Positions 1-7,508 of a stretch of 10,706 bases of DNA are shown here, one piece after another. Position 1 is the stretch's first letter, and each line of letters starts with the position of its first letter. Source of the stretch: Legionella genomosp. 1 (GTDB lineage: Bacteria; Pseudomonadota; Gammaproteobacteria; Legionellales; Legionellaceae); contig CAMDMN010000051.1 of NCBI GenBank assembly GCA_945901965.1, positions 1 to 10,706 on the forward strand. Reading direction: 5' to 3'. Under the pieces are notes generated by a model. The model ran no database searches. It saw nothing but the letters and a program-made list of their open reading frames with translations, and had not been told where the DNA came from. The position numbers and the translations under genes were made by a program.

Positions 1-1271
1 AGTAAGTTGAATTTATATAATTCTGTGATATAACCTGCCTGTTCCTCTGTCTTGAATTCTTTCAAGCCGGAAAGAATTGTTTTTATCATTTCAGGATAAG
101 CACGAACATTTGTGATTAATATATCGAAGTACGGTTTTAATAACAATAAACGCTCATTTTCATTTTCAATACTGAGAATAATTGCCAGAGTTTTTTTCCA
201 GGTTTTATAATCATTAAGGAGTGGCTGCAATAATCTACCGTTTTTAGCCTCCAAAAATGCTATTTTTTTACTATCCGGTAACATTTTGAAGGTAAAAAGG
301 TCTAGTAAAGGTATTAACTCATCGACGTTATCAAAAATCTTAGGAAAAGATTGCAGGGAGGATTCAACAATATCTGCTTCGAATTCATGCATAAAAAGAG
401 AATAAAATAGCAGATTTTCTGTCGGGGAAAGCTCAAAATAACCACCTTCTGCAAATTGTGTCCATAGTCTTGATAAAACGTAGGGTAAGTTAAGATCAAT
501 GATGCGGCTATCGTCATCTAGGATAAATGCGTCGTTAATAGGTAGGTTATCATCTTGGAATAATGATTTTAAAAACGTCAGCATACGGTTGTAATCACCG
601 GCCTCATAGCCCTCAATTTTTCTTCCACAATAGCTTTGATAGGTGTGTAATTCAGACTCAATGATATCAAAAATTGAAGGCACTATTGCCAAAGGATGGT
701 AATGTTGCATAAAGGCTTTATTTAATGCGCTAATAATTTGTTGATCATCAATATTGCCTCGATAGGCATCACTTTGATTAATGGCTCTTATACCATATTT
801 TTTATGGACAGCCAGCAAGAAAAAACGATTATGTGCATGAACTTCGCTAGTATGTTGTCTTGCTGTTGTATCAACCAGGTTGGTACGAATGATTTCTAAA
901 AATTCATCCAATGTCTTAGGCCTTGTAAATCCTAAAATAATATTATTAACCCGATTATGAAAACCTGCGGTACAATTTTCAATTTCTTCCATTAATTTTT
1001 CGGCAATCATTCGCTTTTGGTCGCGATCTATATCGGGATCAGTTAACTTTACATAAATTTGTGACAAAGAATCGATAAGTTGAGCTATGTTTGTATATGT
1101 TGCGTTTCTGCCAATATGCTTGTTGAGCTTTTCTAGCAATTGCGCTTCATCTTGTTCTAAAAATGTTGCTGAGCATTTAGCAAGTGTTTCAGCTAAATTA
1201 GGTATTGCCGCCGAAATAGGGGGCGGAGGAAGAAGGGCTTGCTTAAAGCTTGGTGATAGAACTTTAGCCAT
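1..1271 (-). CDS. Large helix-rich protein of unknown function, 3' end outside window
   Basis: The frame starts at ATG 1271-1269 and stays open for 423 codons to the left edge, so the C-terminus is missing. The start is supported by a GGA five bases upstream and by a promoter ending about 35 bases upstream. I do not recognise the family. The N-terminus (MAKVLSPSFKQALLPPPPIS) is proline-rich with no signal peptide. The rest looks almost wholly alpha-helical and soluble. From about residue 310 to the edge, leucine-rich helices recur at roughly 30-45 residue spacing (around PLLDLFTFKML, QPLLNDYKTW and LLLLKPYFDILI), suggesting an alpha-solenoid. Large helical proteins without recognisable enzymes are common among secreted effectors of Legionellales, but nothing here proves secretion. 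The reading frame is certain from its length and coding character; the function is unknown. Confidence 0.85.
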   Translation of the reverse strand, partial: MAKVLSPSFKQALLPPPPISAAIPNLAETLAKCSATFLEQDEAQLLEKLNKHIGRNATYTNIAQLIDSLSQIYVKLTDPDIDRDQKRMIAEKLMEEIENCTAGFHNRVNNIILGFTRPKTLDEFLEIIRTNLVDTTARQHTSEVHAHNRFFLLAVHKKYGIRAINQSDAYRGNIDDQQIISALNKAFMQHYHPLAIVPSIFDIIESELHTYQSYCGRKIEGYEAGDYNRMLTFLKSLFQDDNLPINDAFILDDDSRIIDLNLPYVLSRLWTQFAEGGYFELSPTENLLFYSLFMHEFEADIVESSLQSFPKIFDNVDELIPLLDLFTFKMLPDSKKIAFLEAKNGRLLQPLLNDYKTWKKTLAIILSIENENERLLLLKPYFDILITNVRAYPEMIKTILSGLKEFKTEEQAGYITELYKFNL

Positions 1272-1305
1272 ATATTTCCAATTTAACGCTCAGTTGTGGG
1301 TTGAT

Positions 1306-1334
1306 ATTGTACACCGAGGTTTTTGTATGGTCAA
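1306..1334 (-). promoter_or_regulatory. Sigma70-type promoter of the left-edge gene
   Basis: On the minus strand, TTGACC (1334-1329) and TACAAT (1311-1306) are separated by exactly 17 bases. Each hexamer is one mismatch from the sigma70 consensus. Transcription would start near 1299 and give a leader of about 28 bases before the ATG at 1271. Confidence 0.65.
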
Positions 1335-1480
1335 ATTTGTTTTTTGCATGTGGTTGTATGATCATTCGTCAATCAAATAAGGATTTAACTTTATTGTTGC
1401 AAATCGTAGTGTGATAATTAAACATTATTTGCTTTTTAATATTTATTATTACTGAGTGCCATCATAGCGATGGTGACAAT

Positions 1481-1556
1481 TGGTGGGTCGTGTAGGGATC
1501 GAACCTACGACCAAGAGATTAAGAGTCTCCTGCTCTACCAGCTGAGCTAACGACCC
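1481..1556 (-). tRNA. tRNA-Lys (anticodon CTT)
   Basis: The minus strand folds into a full cloverleaf of 76 nt. The acceptor arm GGGTCGT pairs with ACGACCC. The D arm is GCTC/GAGC with the AGCTGGTA loop. The anticodon stem GGAGA/TCTCT holds the loop CTCTTAA, giving anticodon CTT (lysine, AAG codons). The T arm is GTAGG-TTCGATC-CCTAC. Discriminator A73 is followed by a genomically encoded CCA. No neighbouring tRNA is seen, and no phage-like integrase lies beside it in this window. Confidence 0.97.
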
Positions 1557-1572
1557 GTAGAAATTATGCAAT

Positions 1573-1578
1573 AGTATA
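1573..1578 (-). promoter_or_regulatory. -10 element of the tRNA-Lys promoter
   Basis: TATACT on the minus strand lies 16 bases upstream of the mature tRNA 5' end, placing initiation about 10 bases before it. No convincing -35 hexamer is visible. An 8-bp inverted repeat, TTAAGATA (1585-1592) and TATCTTAA (1600-1607), occupies the region where the -35 would lie. Confidence 0.4.
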
Positions 1579-1651
1579 CATAATTTAAGATAAATTTGCT
1601 ATCTTAAAGTATGGTTATCGTATTAGAACGAACTAAATATGCATAAGGAAT

Positions 1652-1730
1652 CAGAGCCGTGACCGTCAGGGAGCGGAATTTTTCTAACGATGCTAGTTAA
1701 AAGCTACATTCCCAGACGGTCACGGCTCTG
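1652..1730. repeat. GC-rich element with perfect 16-bp terminal inverted repeats
   Basis: CAGAGCCGTGACCGTC (1652-1667) and its exact complement GACGGTCACGGCTCTG (1715-1730) enclose a 47-nt core. Inside, GGGA (1669-1672) can pair with TCCC (1710-1713), and TAAC with GTTA near the centre, so the whole element can fold as a long imperfect hairpin. The arms are far richer in GC than the surrounding sequence, as expected of a dispersed REP or MITE-like palindrome. It ends 31 bases before the ATG of the downstream protease gene, with no clear promoter in between, so it may be transcribed in that gene's leader. A small structured RNA is an alternative. A simple terminator is less likely because no uninterrupted T-run follows. 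Confidence 0.7.
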
Positions 1731-1761
1731 TGTTTTGTCTTAAATATGAAAGGAAAGTCAT

Positions 1762-2832
1762 ATGAATATAACAATGTCTTTATTAGTGGTAATACTAGGT
1801 TTGTTCTTAGTTATTGGCGTGCATGAAGCAGGTCATGCAATTGCTGCTTCTTTTTTTAAAGTAAAGATAAAGACTATCTCCATAGGTTTCGGTAAGGCTT
1901 TAATTAAGTGGCAGAGTAAAGGTGGTTGTCAATGGCAATGGGCTTTATGGCCTTTGGGTGGTTATGTTAAGTTATTAAATACACGTATAGAGCCAGTTTC
2001 TAGCGATCTTCATAAATTTGCTTTTGATAAAAAACCTGTTTGGGTGCGTTGTATAATTTTATTATCAGGTGCTATGGCTAATATAATGCTTGCATGGTTG
2101 GCATTACTATTTATGCACGTTGTTGGATATCAACAAATAACGCCTATAATTGGAAGTATTAAGGCACCAAGTATTGCCTCTGCTGCTGGTTTTATTAAGA
2201 GAGATCAGTTTATATCTGTAGGGGGAGTTAAGGTAGCATCATGGCGAGAGGTGGGTATGCAACTTATTATGGCTGTTGGCCAAGATAACGTTCTTGTTGT
2301 GGTAAAAAATGGCTTAAATGTCAATCGTAATTTGTCCTTAGACTTAAAAAATTTGCATTTAGAAAATCGCAAAGACTCTTTACTTTTAAAGTTTGGTATA
2401 AAGCCTGCCTTAGCTAAAGAATCTAGTGTAAAAGTTTTGGGTCTGCCAATAGATAAAGCCGCTAAAAAAGCTTTTTTAGAAATTTTAAATTTAGTTATAT
2501 TTTTTCTAGTAATTATAAAGAATATAATTACAGGTATTATTCCTTTTGGTTTGCTACTAGGGCCGTTGGGTATATTTAATGAGATTGTCGCTTCTTTTAA
2601 ACAAGGAGTTGCAGTTTTCTTATATTTTATTGCAAATTTCAGCATAAGTGTCGCATTAATTAATCTATTCCCCATTCCATCCCTTGATGGTGGCTCAATA
2701 GTATTAGCATTAATTGAAAAAATTAGGCGGCGACCAGTTTCTATTGCTATGGAAATTTTACTTAATCAACTAATTCTAATTGTATTTAGTCTTCTATTGG
2801 TGCAATTAATATTGAATGATTTGCATCGGTGA
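1762..2832 (+). CDS. RseP-like M50 site-2 zinc metalloprotease, single PDZ
   Basis: This is an intramembrane zinc protease of the M50 (site-2 protease) family, which cuts membrane-anchored regulators such as anti-sigma factors inside the bilayer. The zinc-binding HEAGH motif is at residues 21-25 in the first membrane segment (about 5-22). PLGGYVKL follows at 64-71. A second membrane segment covers about 95-122. One PDZ-like region lies at about 128-212, two hydrophobic segments at about 239-262 and 283-303, then the second zinc-ligand motif SLDGG (Asp309), and a last segment at 331-351. Both catalytic motifs are intact. At 356 aa it is shorter than E. coli RseP (about 450 aa, two PDZ domains), so I leave the symbol empty. 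Usual RseP neighbours (dxr, cdsA, bamA) are absent, suggesting a paralogue. AGGAAAG at 1751-1757 supports the start. The substrate is unknown. Confidence 0.92.
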   Translation: MNITMSLLVVILGLFLVIGVHEAGHAIAASFFKVKIKTISIGFGKALIKWQSKGGCQWQWALWPLGGYVKLLNTRIEPVSSDLHKFAFDKKPVWVRCIILLSGAMANIMLAWLALLFMHVVGYQQITPIIGSIKAPSIASAAGFIKRDQFISVGGVKVASWREVGMQLIMAVGQDNVLVVVKNGLNVNRNLSLDLKNLHLENRKDSLLLKFGIKPALAKESSVKVLGLPIDKAAKKAFLEILNLVIFFLVIIKNIITGIIPFGLLLGPLGIFNEIVASFKQGVAVFLYFIANFSISVALINLFPIPSLDGGSIVLALIEKIRRRPVSIAMEILLNQLILIVFSLLLVQLILNDLHR

Positions 2833-2876
2833 CTTAAATCTCGATGATCAACCTACAAATATTATTTTTTAAAAAA

Positions 2877-3800
2877 TTATGTAATTGTCCAAGTAAAATT
2901 AGCAGCGACAAAATAGTTTGTATGACTTTGGTCTCCATTTAAATTTTGTAACACAGGAAAGCCAACACCTATCTGAGTCGAGGTATGATTTGTATTAAAA
3001 GATATTGATGGAGTTAAGGATATAACGTTACCTCCAGAATCAGGATCAATAAATCCATTTAAATTATTTTTTTTTGTATATTGACCGTTAAATTCAAGTA
3101 AAGCGAAAAGCATTACCTTATCTTTAACAGAAATAATATTATGCCCAGCTCCTGCCTGATATAAAAATTGGGAGCCTATTTTTATATTGTTGAATGGTGT
3201 AGTAATGACCGCTCCGGGGGATGCAAATAAATACCAATCAACATAAGTACGATTAAACGTAGTCCCAAAAAAATAGCTAGGTTTACCAAAACCTTCAATT
3301 TGATCTATTGATGAATTTTCATGTGTAGGCAATGTTAGACCTCCAACAATAGTTGCTTGATCTTGTAATTTATTATTTCCTTTATTATAAAATGCATATT
3401 CAAGCTGTAAGCTTGGATCTAAAAATTTTAATGAACGTTGATTATTAAATGAAGTGTCAGCTCTTAATGGATAATTAAAAAATAGCGATGTATTATCAGT
3501 AAACCCATACGTTAATGTTGCATTTACAATATCAAAAGCACCACCATTAGGATATGGGCTTACCGTTGCTATTGCCAGTAAAACTTGATTAGTGTCAACA
3601 ATGTTCTGCCCAAATGATATTAAAGGGCCAGGTTGGTGCGAATCTCTTAAAGCAAAATTACCAATTGCAGGTGGCGTACTCGAAGATGTTCCTTCATTAA
3701 CAGCTATTTCATCACTGGCCGCAAAGGATAGAGTTGAAAAAGAAAAGAGAAATAATATTTTTACAATACAAAGCTTAATACGTTCTTTAATAAATAACAT
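2877..3800 (-). CDS. Exported, probable outer-membrane beta-barrel protein
   Basis: The frame extends back to a TTG at 3848, but I prefer ATG 3800-3798. It gives a clean signal peptide of about 27 residues: basic start MLFIKERIK, hydrophobic core, and cleavage after LSFA. Two TATAAT sequences (3828-3823, 3813-3808) would fall inside the coding region if the TTG were used. No good ribosome binding site precedes either start. The mature part (about 280 aa) is a series of alternating, aromatic-rich strands broken by Asn/Gly/Asp turns (for example NATLTYGFTDNTSLFFNYPL, LQLEYAFYNK) and ends on a strand FTWTIT, as in outer-membrane barrels. It loosely resembles the phenol-degradation MetA-like or transporter barrels; the cargo is unknown. 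It converges with the protease gene. An AT palindrome, ATTTTTTAAAAAAT (2864-2877), covers the end of its stop codon and could help end transcription. Confidence 0.75.
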   Translation of the reverse strand: MLFIKERIKLCIVKILFLFSFSTLSFAASDEIAVNEGTSSSTPPAIGNFALRDSHQPGPLISFGQNIVDTNQVLLAIATVSPYPNGGAFDIVNATLTYGFTDNTSLFFNYPLRADTSFNNQRSLKFLDPSLQLEYAFYNKGNNKLQDQATIVGGLTLPTHENSSIDQIEGFGKPSYFFGTTFNRTYVDWYLFASPGAVITTPFNNIKIGSQFLYQAGAGHNIISVKDKVMLFALLEFNGQYTKKNNLNGFIDPDSGGNVISLTPSISFNTNHTSTQIGVGFPVLQNLNGDQSHTNYFVAANFTWTIT

Positions 3801-3934
3801 ATGGATTATTATACTTACTGAAATTATAGCCAAGGTTATTAAGATCAATTTATTTAGCGAAAGGTTTACTTAAATTAATGTAACAAAATTATTGTATAAA
3901 TACACTAGGGTAAATTTATAAAATAGGATATTAC

Positions 3935-3963
3935 TTGGTTAGCGGAAGACAATGTGTTAAAAT
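3935..3963 (+). promoter_or_regulatory. Promoter of the flavoprotein gene
   Basis: TTGGTT (3935-3940) and TAAAAT (3958-3963) are spaced by 17 bases. Initiation would fall near 3970, giving a leader of about 43 bases to the ATG at 4013. This argues against the in-frame TTG at 3935 as the translation start, because that codon would be part of the -35. Confidence 0.5.
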
Positions 3964-4012
3964 AATAAGCACTAGATTGCGGTGGGTTAAAATCAATTTA
4001 AGAGAGAAACCA

Positions 4013-5998
4013 ATGCCAGTAAATGAGGAACAATCATTACATACAGCAATGGATATGCCAGAAGTTGTTGTTATGGGGGCGGGAGCCGCTGGGATTGGTG
4101 CTGCCTTAAAATTAGCTAAGGAAGGATATAAAGTTATCTTAATTGATAAGAGGACCTTAAGCTCAGGCGCTAGTGGTAGTAATCCTGGTAGAATGGGTCA
4201 TGGTTTTCATTATGCTGATGTTGAAACTGCTAAAAAATATTTGCGCGCTAGTGTCCAGGTACAAAGAGAATATCCAGATTATCTTAGAGGTAAAGATCTT
4301 CCCTTTGATAATTCGTTAAGGCATGGTAAATATTTGATCATGCAGGATACCGTTGATCAAGAGAGAGTCCTTAGTACTTATGAAGCAATCAAAGAGGAAT
4401 ATAATAAATTAATAGAGGAAGATCCAAAAAATGAAGTTGTTGGGCCAGCAGAGCATTTTTATGAATTTTTACCTCTTGAAGAAGAAAAACATATTGTTGA
4501 CCAATCTAATCCTAATTCTTTTAAAATCGCAATGGTTGCTAGAACTTCAGAGCACCTATTTGATTGGCAATCATTCATTAAAGATATAAGAACTAAAATT
4601 GCTGAAACTCCAAATATTACACTTTATGAGCATACAGAAATAAAAACTCTTGAACGAGGTGATCTAGATGAGCCTAGATTTTTAATCCGTACCCAAGATA
4701 GTAATGGTAATGAAAAAATATTTAAAACAGATTATATTGTAAATTCAACTTGGCAAAATATTGAAGCATTAAACGATCAACTTGGCCTTCCTATGATTCC
4801 TGGTTCAAGAACGAATCGACTTAAAGCTTTGGTCAAGGTTAAATTGCCTGACACATTAAGAGAAGCAAACTCTATGTTTTTTTGCATGGGGCCGCACTGT
4901 ATGTTTACAAATTTAGGTGATGGCTACGGAATGATTACCTATGCTAATGTAACCAATATGGAGGCATCATCAGCGTTAAAAATATCTGAGCGAGCAGAGA
5001 AATTTTTAAGCGGCGATATTGCAGTTGAAAAAAAAGAAGGAATTGCTAAAGGAATCATAGATGGGGTGGCGGAATATATTCCTGAAATGAAACATGCAGA
5101 ATATATTGATATTTCATTTGGAATCGTCCAAACAGAAGGAGCTCTTACTTTAAGAGATTTACATAATCCTTTACATAATTTCCATAAACGTGATTATGAT
5201 GGAATTCGCGAAGAACAAGTCGGTTTAATCTCTAATCCTTGTATGAAATTATTTTATTTTGTTCAAAATGGGATAGTAATAAATGAGTTAGTTAATGCGG
5301 AAGTAATTGCTACAGAAATAATTAATAAAGCTATGAATATCATTATAAATCTAGGGGAAAGCGAACTTGGATTATTTTTTAATGATAAAGATATTAAAAA
5401 AGCCATCCGTGGCTATATGGAAAGATATATTTCTGCAAAAGAATTGGTGGATAATATTAGGCAAACAGAGACTTCTATTGAATCTATAGCGGAAGCAATT
5501 AGTATTGCTGTTTTTAATACGATGATGAAAAAACAAATTCTTAATAAAGAATTAACTGATATAGAAAGTTATCAATTAATATCATTGAATGATCTTGACG
5601 AATCTATTGATATTGATGGAAGATCTGTCGGTGGATGTTCAATATCTGCATCTATAGAAATAAATGATGAATCTTTAATTAAAGGAATAAGGGCGGCTGT
5701 AATAACTAGTAAAAAAGACAAAGAAGAAGAGCAAAGACTGATCTCTTATAGTTTTATGATGAAAATGGTAGAGAACTTACCAAATAAAGCAATTATTACG
5801 TTGCCTTTAATCTTAGGCGTTGTTGCTTGTGCAATTGGTGCGATTTTAGGTTCGCCTATTGCTATTATTTGTGGATTAACTGTATGTGCCGGAACAGGAG
5901 CTGGGGCACTTTACAGAAATTCAATCTTTACAAATAATGATAAATCAAAAGTAACTCCCCAGGTTGTGAATAACTTGAGTTTTTTCAATACGGCATAA
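4013..5998 (+). CDS. FAD-dependent oxidoreductase (DAO type) with C-terminal membrane hairpin
   Basis: The N-terminal half is a flavoprotein of the D-amino-acid-oxidase fold. The dinucleotide-binding GAGAAG motif is at residues 22-27, the acidic residue ending the second strand (IDK) is near 45, and a serine/glycine-rich flavin loop (SSGASGSNPGRMGHG) follows. Such enzymes oxidise amines, amino or hydroxy acids; the substrate cannot be read here. The last 200 or so residues are an unassigned, charged helical extension. It carries a strongly hydrophobic glycine/alanine-rich stretch at about 593-633 (two short membrane helices around SPIAIIC) and a polar tail of about 28 residues. At 661 aa it is well above the usual 350-500 aa. 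The start ATG 4013 has AGAGAG six bases upstream and a promoter before it. It stands alone, divergent from the barrel gene. Membrane anchoring is likely; secretion as an effector is speculation. Confidence 0.85.
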   Translation: MPVNEEQSLHTAMDMPEVVVMGAGAAGIGAALKLAKEGYKVILIDKRTLSSGASGSNPGRMGHGFHYADVETAKKYLRASVQVQREYPDYLRGKDLPFDNSLRHGKYLIMQDTVDQERVLSTYEAIKEEYNKLIEEDPKNEVVGPAEHFYEFLPLEEEKHIVDQSNPNSFKIAMVARTSEHLFDWQSFIKDIRTKIAETPNITLYEHTEIKTLERGDLDEPRFLIRTQDSNGNEKIFKTDYIVNSTWQNIEALNDQLGLPMIPGSRTNRLKALVKVKLPDTLREANSMFFCMGPHCMFTNLGDGYGMITYANVTNMEASSALKISERAEKFLSGDIAVEKKEGIAKGIIDGVAEYIPEMKHAEYIDISFGIVQTEGALTLRDLHNPLHNFHKRDYDGIREEQVGLISNPCMKLFYFVQNGIVINELVNAEVIATEIINKAMNIIINLGESELGLFFNDKDIKKAIRGYMERYISAKELVDNIRQTETSIESIAEAISIAVFNTMMKKQILNKELTDIESYQLISLNDLDESIDIDGRSVGGCSISASIEINDESLIKGIRAAVITSKKDKEEEQRLISYSFMMKMVENLPNKAIITLPLILGVVACAIGAILGSPIAIICGLTVCAGTGAGALYRNSIFTNNDKSKVTPQVVNNLSFFNTA

Positions 5999-6000
5999 TT

Positions 6001-6054
6001 GCAGCACGCCGTCCAGAGCACGCAATAGCAGCACGTCATCCAGAGCGCGTGTTT
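6001..6054. repeat. Tandem duplication of a 27-nt unit
   Basis: GCAGCACGCCGTCCAGAGCACG (6001-6022) is repeated 27 nt later at 6028-6049 with 19 of 22 bases matching; all three differences are transitions. It begins three bases after the flavoprotein stop codon. The second copy runs into the palindromic repeat that starts near 6034, so an end of that repeat may have been duplicated. Confidence 0.6.
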
Positions 6055-6127
6055 TTTGCGCGAAGGATCTCCTGAATGTTGCACAATGTTGATCAAATTG
6101 AGATCTCTCGTTGCATTAGGTATGACA
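6034..6127. repeat. Degenerate palindromic intergenic repeat (MITE/RPE-like)
   Basis: The left part reads GTCATCCAGAGCGC, a T-run, then GCGCGAAGGATCTC. The right part, read on the other strand, is TGTCATACCTAATGC then AACGAGAGATCTC. The outer GTCAT/ATGAC ends and inner GATCTC/GAGATC arms match, so this is a decayed inverted repeat of about 94 bp. A nested GCGC...GCGC hairpin with a TGTTTTTT-type loop lies in the left arm. It resembles the 'GTCATCC...GCGAAGGATCTC' class of dispersed palindromes common in intracellular bacteria. It could also act as a terminator for the flavoprotein gene. Confidence 0.55.
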
Positions 6128-6180
6128 TAGCTCTAGAGTTACAACCACCGAATTTAGGATAATACACAAATACCCTTTTT

Positions 6181-6208
6181 ACTTAAGAAGTTGGGGCTTT
6201 TCTTAAGT
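6181..6208. promoter_or_regulatory. 9-bp stem-loop upstream of the histidine kinase gene
   Basis: ACTTAAGAA (6181-6189) and TTCTTAAGT (6200-6208) form a perfect 9-bp inverted repeat with a 10-nt loop. A TATACT that could serve as -10 follows at 6216-6221, 32 bases before the kinase ATG, so the palindrome overlaps the -35 area. It could be an operator or a leader hairpin. No good -35 hexamer is visible. Confidence 0.35.
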
Positions 6209-6252
6209 CCTGATCTATACTTACAATTATATACATATATCAGAGTCGCACG

Positions 6253-7497
6253 ATGCTTAACGAAAAAGATTATTGGAATAATTCTAAATTTATTAATGAT
6301 CTAATCAATCAAATTCCCGCACCTATTTTTTGGAAAAACATCGATTCCGTATTCTTAGGCTGTAATCAATTTTTTGTTGATTTAAGCCAGTTATCTACAC
6401 CCGCTGATATCATAGGAAAAACAGATTATGATTTACCTTGGGGAACATATGAAGGGGCTTCATATATAAAAGATGATCAAGAAGTTATTAATACTCAACT
6501 TCCTAAATTAAATATTGAAGAAACTCTAACTTTAGTTGATGGTAGAGTTATTACATTATTAACCAATAAAATCCCTCTTTTTTTTAATAATAAAGTAATA
6601 GGGATCCTTGGCATATTTCATGATATTACTGAGCGGAAAATTATTGAAAAAGAGCTTATAGATACAAAAGAAAAAGTAAATAAAGCGAAAATTGCCAAAG
6701 CAAAAGCAGAGGCTGCTACTCTTATATCACAAACTAAAGCTGATGCTGAAGAGGAAATGCGAAAGACAGTTATGGTTTTAGTTGGAGATATTGTTCATGA
6801 TTTAAGAACTCCGCTTGCAACCATTAGAGTAGTTGCTGATATTTTAGATAATCTATTACCTGTGATGCTTGAAATTATTGAAGAAGCAGATACCTTAGGT
6901 GCTAAAAAAATAAAATTATTAAGCAAAAAAAAATGGGACTATTTATTTGAGAATACTCCTATAAATTCAATAAAAAATTCGATAATAATGATCGATAATT
7001 TTATTAAAACTACGTTAAATGAGCTTTCAAATGCTCAGAATGAACAAGTTATAGATAATTTAACTAAATGCTCAAGTCGTAGGATAATTGAAAATTCCCT
7101 GGAAGCGTATCCATTCTCTGAAAGAACAATAATAAAACAAAGTATTTCCTATGAATTTTATCTGATGGGTAATTCAATATTAATAATGAAAATATTATTT
7201 AATTTAATTAAAAACGCCCTTGAACAAATTTCATTAAATGGAAAAGGTGAAATTATTATAACGACTGAATCTAATGCAAAAGGAAATTTAATAAGAATTA
7301 AAGATACCGCAGGTGGCGCACCGCCAGAAATAGTGTCTAATTTTTTTAAAGGCTATTTCACTACTAAAAAAAATGGCACAGGTGTGGGGCTTGCTTTTTG
7401 TAAAAAGACTATGGAAAACCTTGGCGGGGATATTATTTGTAATTCAATTTATGGTGAGTCTATGGAATTTATTTTGATATTTCCTAAAATTGAATAG
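6253..7497 (+). CDS. Soluble PAS-domain sensor histidine kinase
   Basis: This is a cytoplasmic two-component sensor kinase of 414 aa with no membrane segment or signal peptide. A PAS domain covers about 11-128 (IPAPIFWKNID at the front, GIFHDITERK at the end). A Lys/Ala-rich, probably coiled-coil linker follows at about 130-175. The H-box is DIVHDLRTPLATIR, with phospho-acceptor His182. The ATPase domain shows the N-box NLIKNALEQ (317-325), G1 DTAGGAP (351-357), the F-box region FFKGYFTTK and G2 GTGVGLAFCKK (375-385). All key residues are present, so it should be active. It phosphorylates an unknown regulator; the obvious candidate is the receiver protein encoded convergently 11 bp away. The ATG lacks a clear ribosome binding site. 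It differs from Legionella LqsS, which has a multi-helix membrane sensor, so it is not called lqsS. Confidence 0.93.
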   Translation: MLNEKDYWNNSKFINDLINQIPAPIFWKNIDSVFLGCNQFFVDLSQLSTPADIIGKTDYDLPWGTYEGASYIKDDQEVINTQLPKLNIEETLTLVDGRVITLLTNKIPLFFNNKVIGILGIFHDITERKIIEKELIDTKEKVNKAKIAKAKAEAATLISQTKADAEEEMRKTVMVLVGDIVHDLRTPLATIRVVADILDNLLPVMLEIIEEADTLGAKKIKLLSKKKWDYLFENTPINSIKNSIIMIDNFIKTTLNELSNAQNEQVIDNLTKCSSRRIIENSLEAYPFSERTIIKQSISYEFYLMGNSILIMKILFNLIKNALEQISLNGKGEIIITTESNAKGNLIRIKDTAGGAPPEIVSNFFKGYFTTKKNGTGVGLAFCKKTMENLGGDIICNSIYGESMEFILIFPKIE

Positions 7498-7508
7498 GGC
7501 TCTAATAA

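Noticed and set aside
1087..1380. Plus-strand frame of 97 codons
   Set aside because: It overlaps the N-terminal coding region and promoter of the well-supported minus-strand gene and has no ribosome binding site.
1458..1472. Terminator downstream of tRNA-Lys
   Set aside because: A five-pair CCATC/GATGG stem exists, but the loop is ordinary and no T-run follows on the minus strand.
1652..1730. Relation between this GC-rich palindrome and the hairpin at 9341-9370
   Set aside because: They share only short fragments such as CCGTC and GAGC; alignment over the arms fails, so I treat them as separate elements.
2205..2675. Open frame of 156 codons on the minus strand
   Set aside because: It lies wholly antisense to the M50 protease gene, whose frame has intact catalytic motifs; its product is low-complexity and resembles no family.
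3592..3873. Plus-strand frame of 93 codons
   Set aside because: It is antisense to the signal peptide and N-terminus of the beta-barrel protein and looks like a shadow frame.
6001..6054. CRISPR-like repeats
   Set aside because: Only two diverged copies with no spacer between units of constant length, and no cas genes nearby.
5911..6096. Open frame of 61 codons on the minus strand
   Set aside because: It runs antisense to the end of the flavoprotein gene and through the palindromic repeat, with no ribosome binding site or recognisable product.
6253..7497. Identification of the kinase as LqsS
   Set aside because: LqsS has a multi-helix membrane sensor; this protein has only a PAS domain and no membrane segment.
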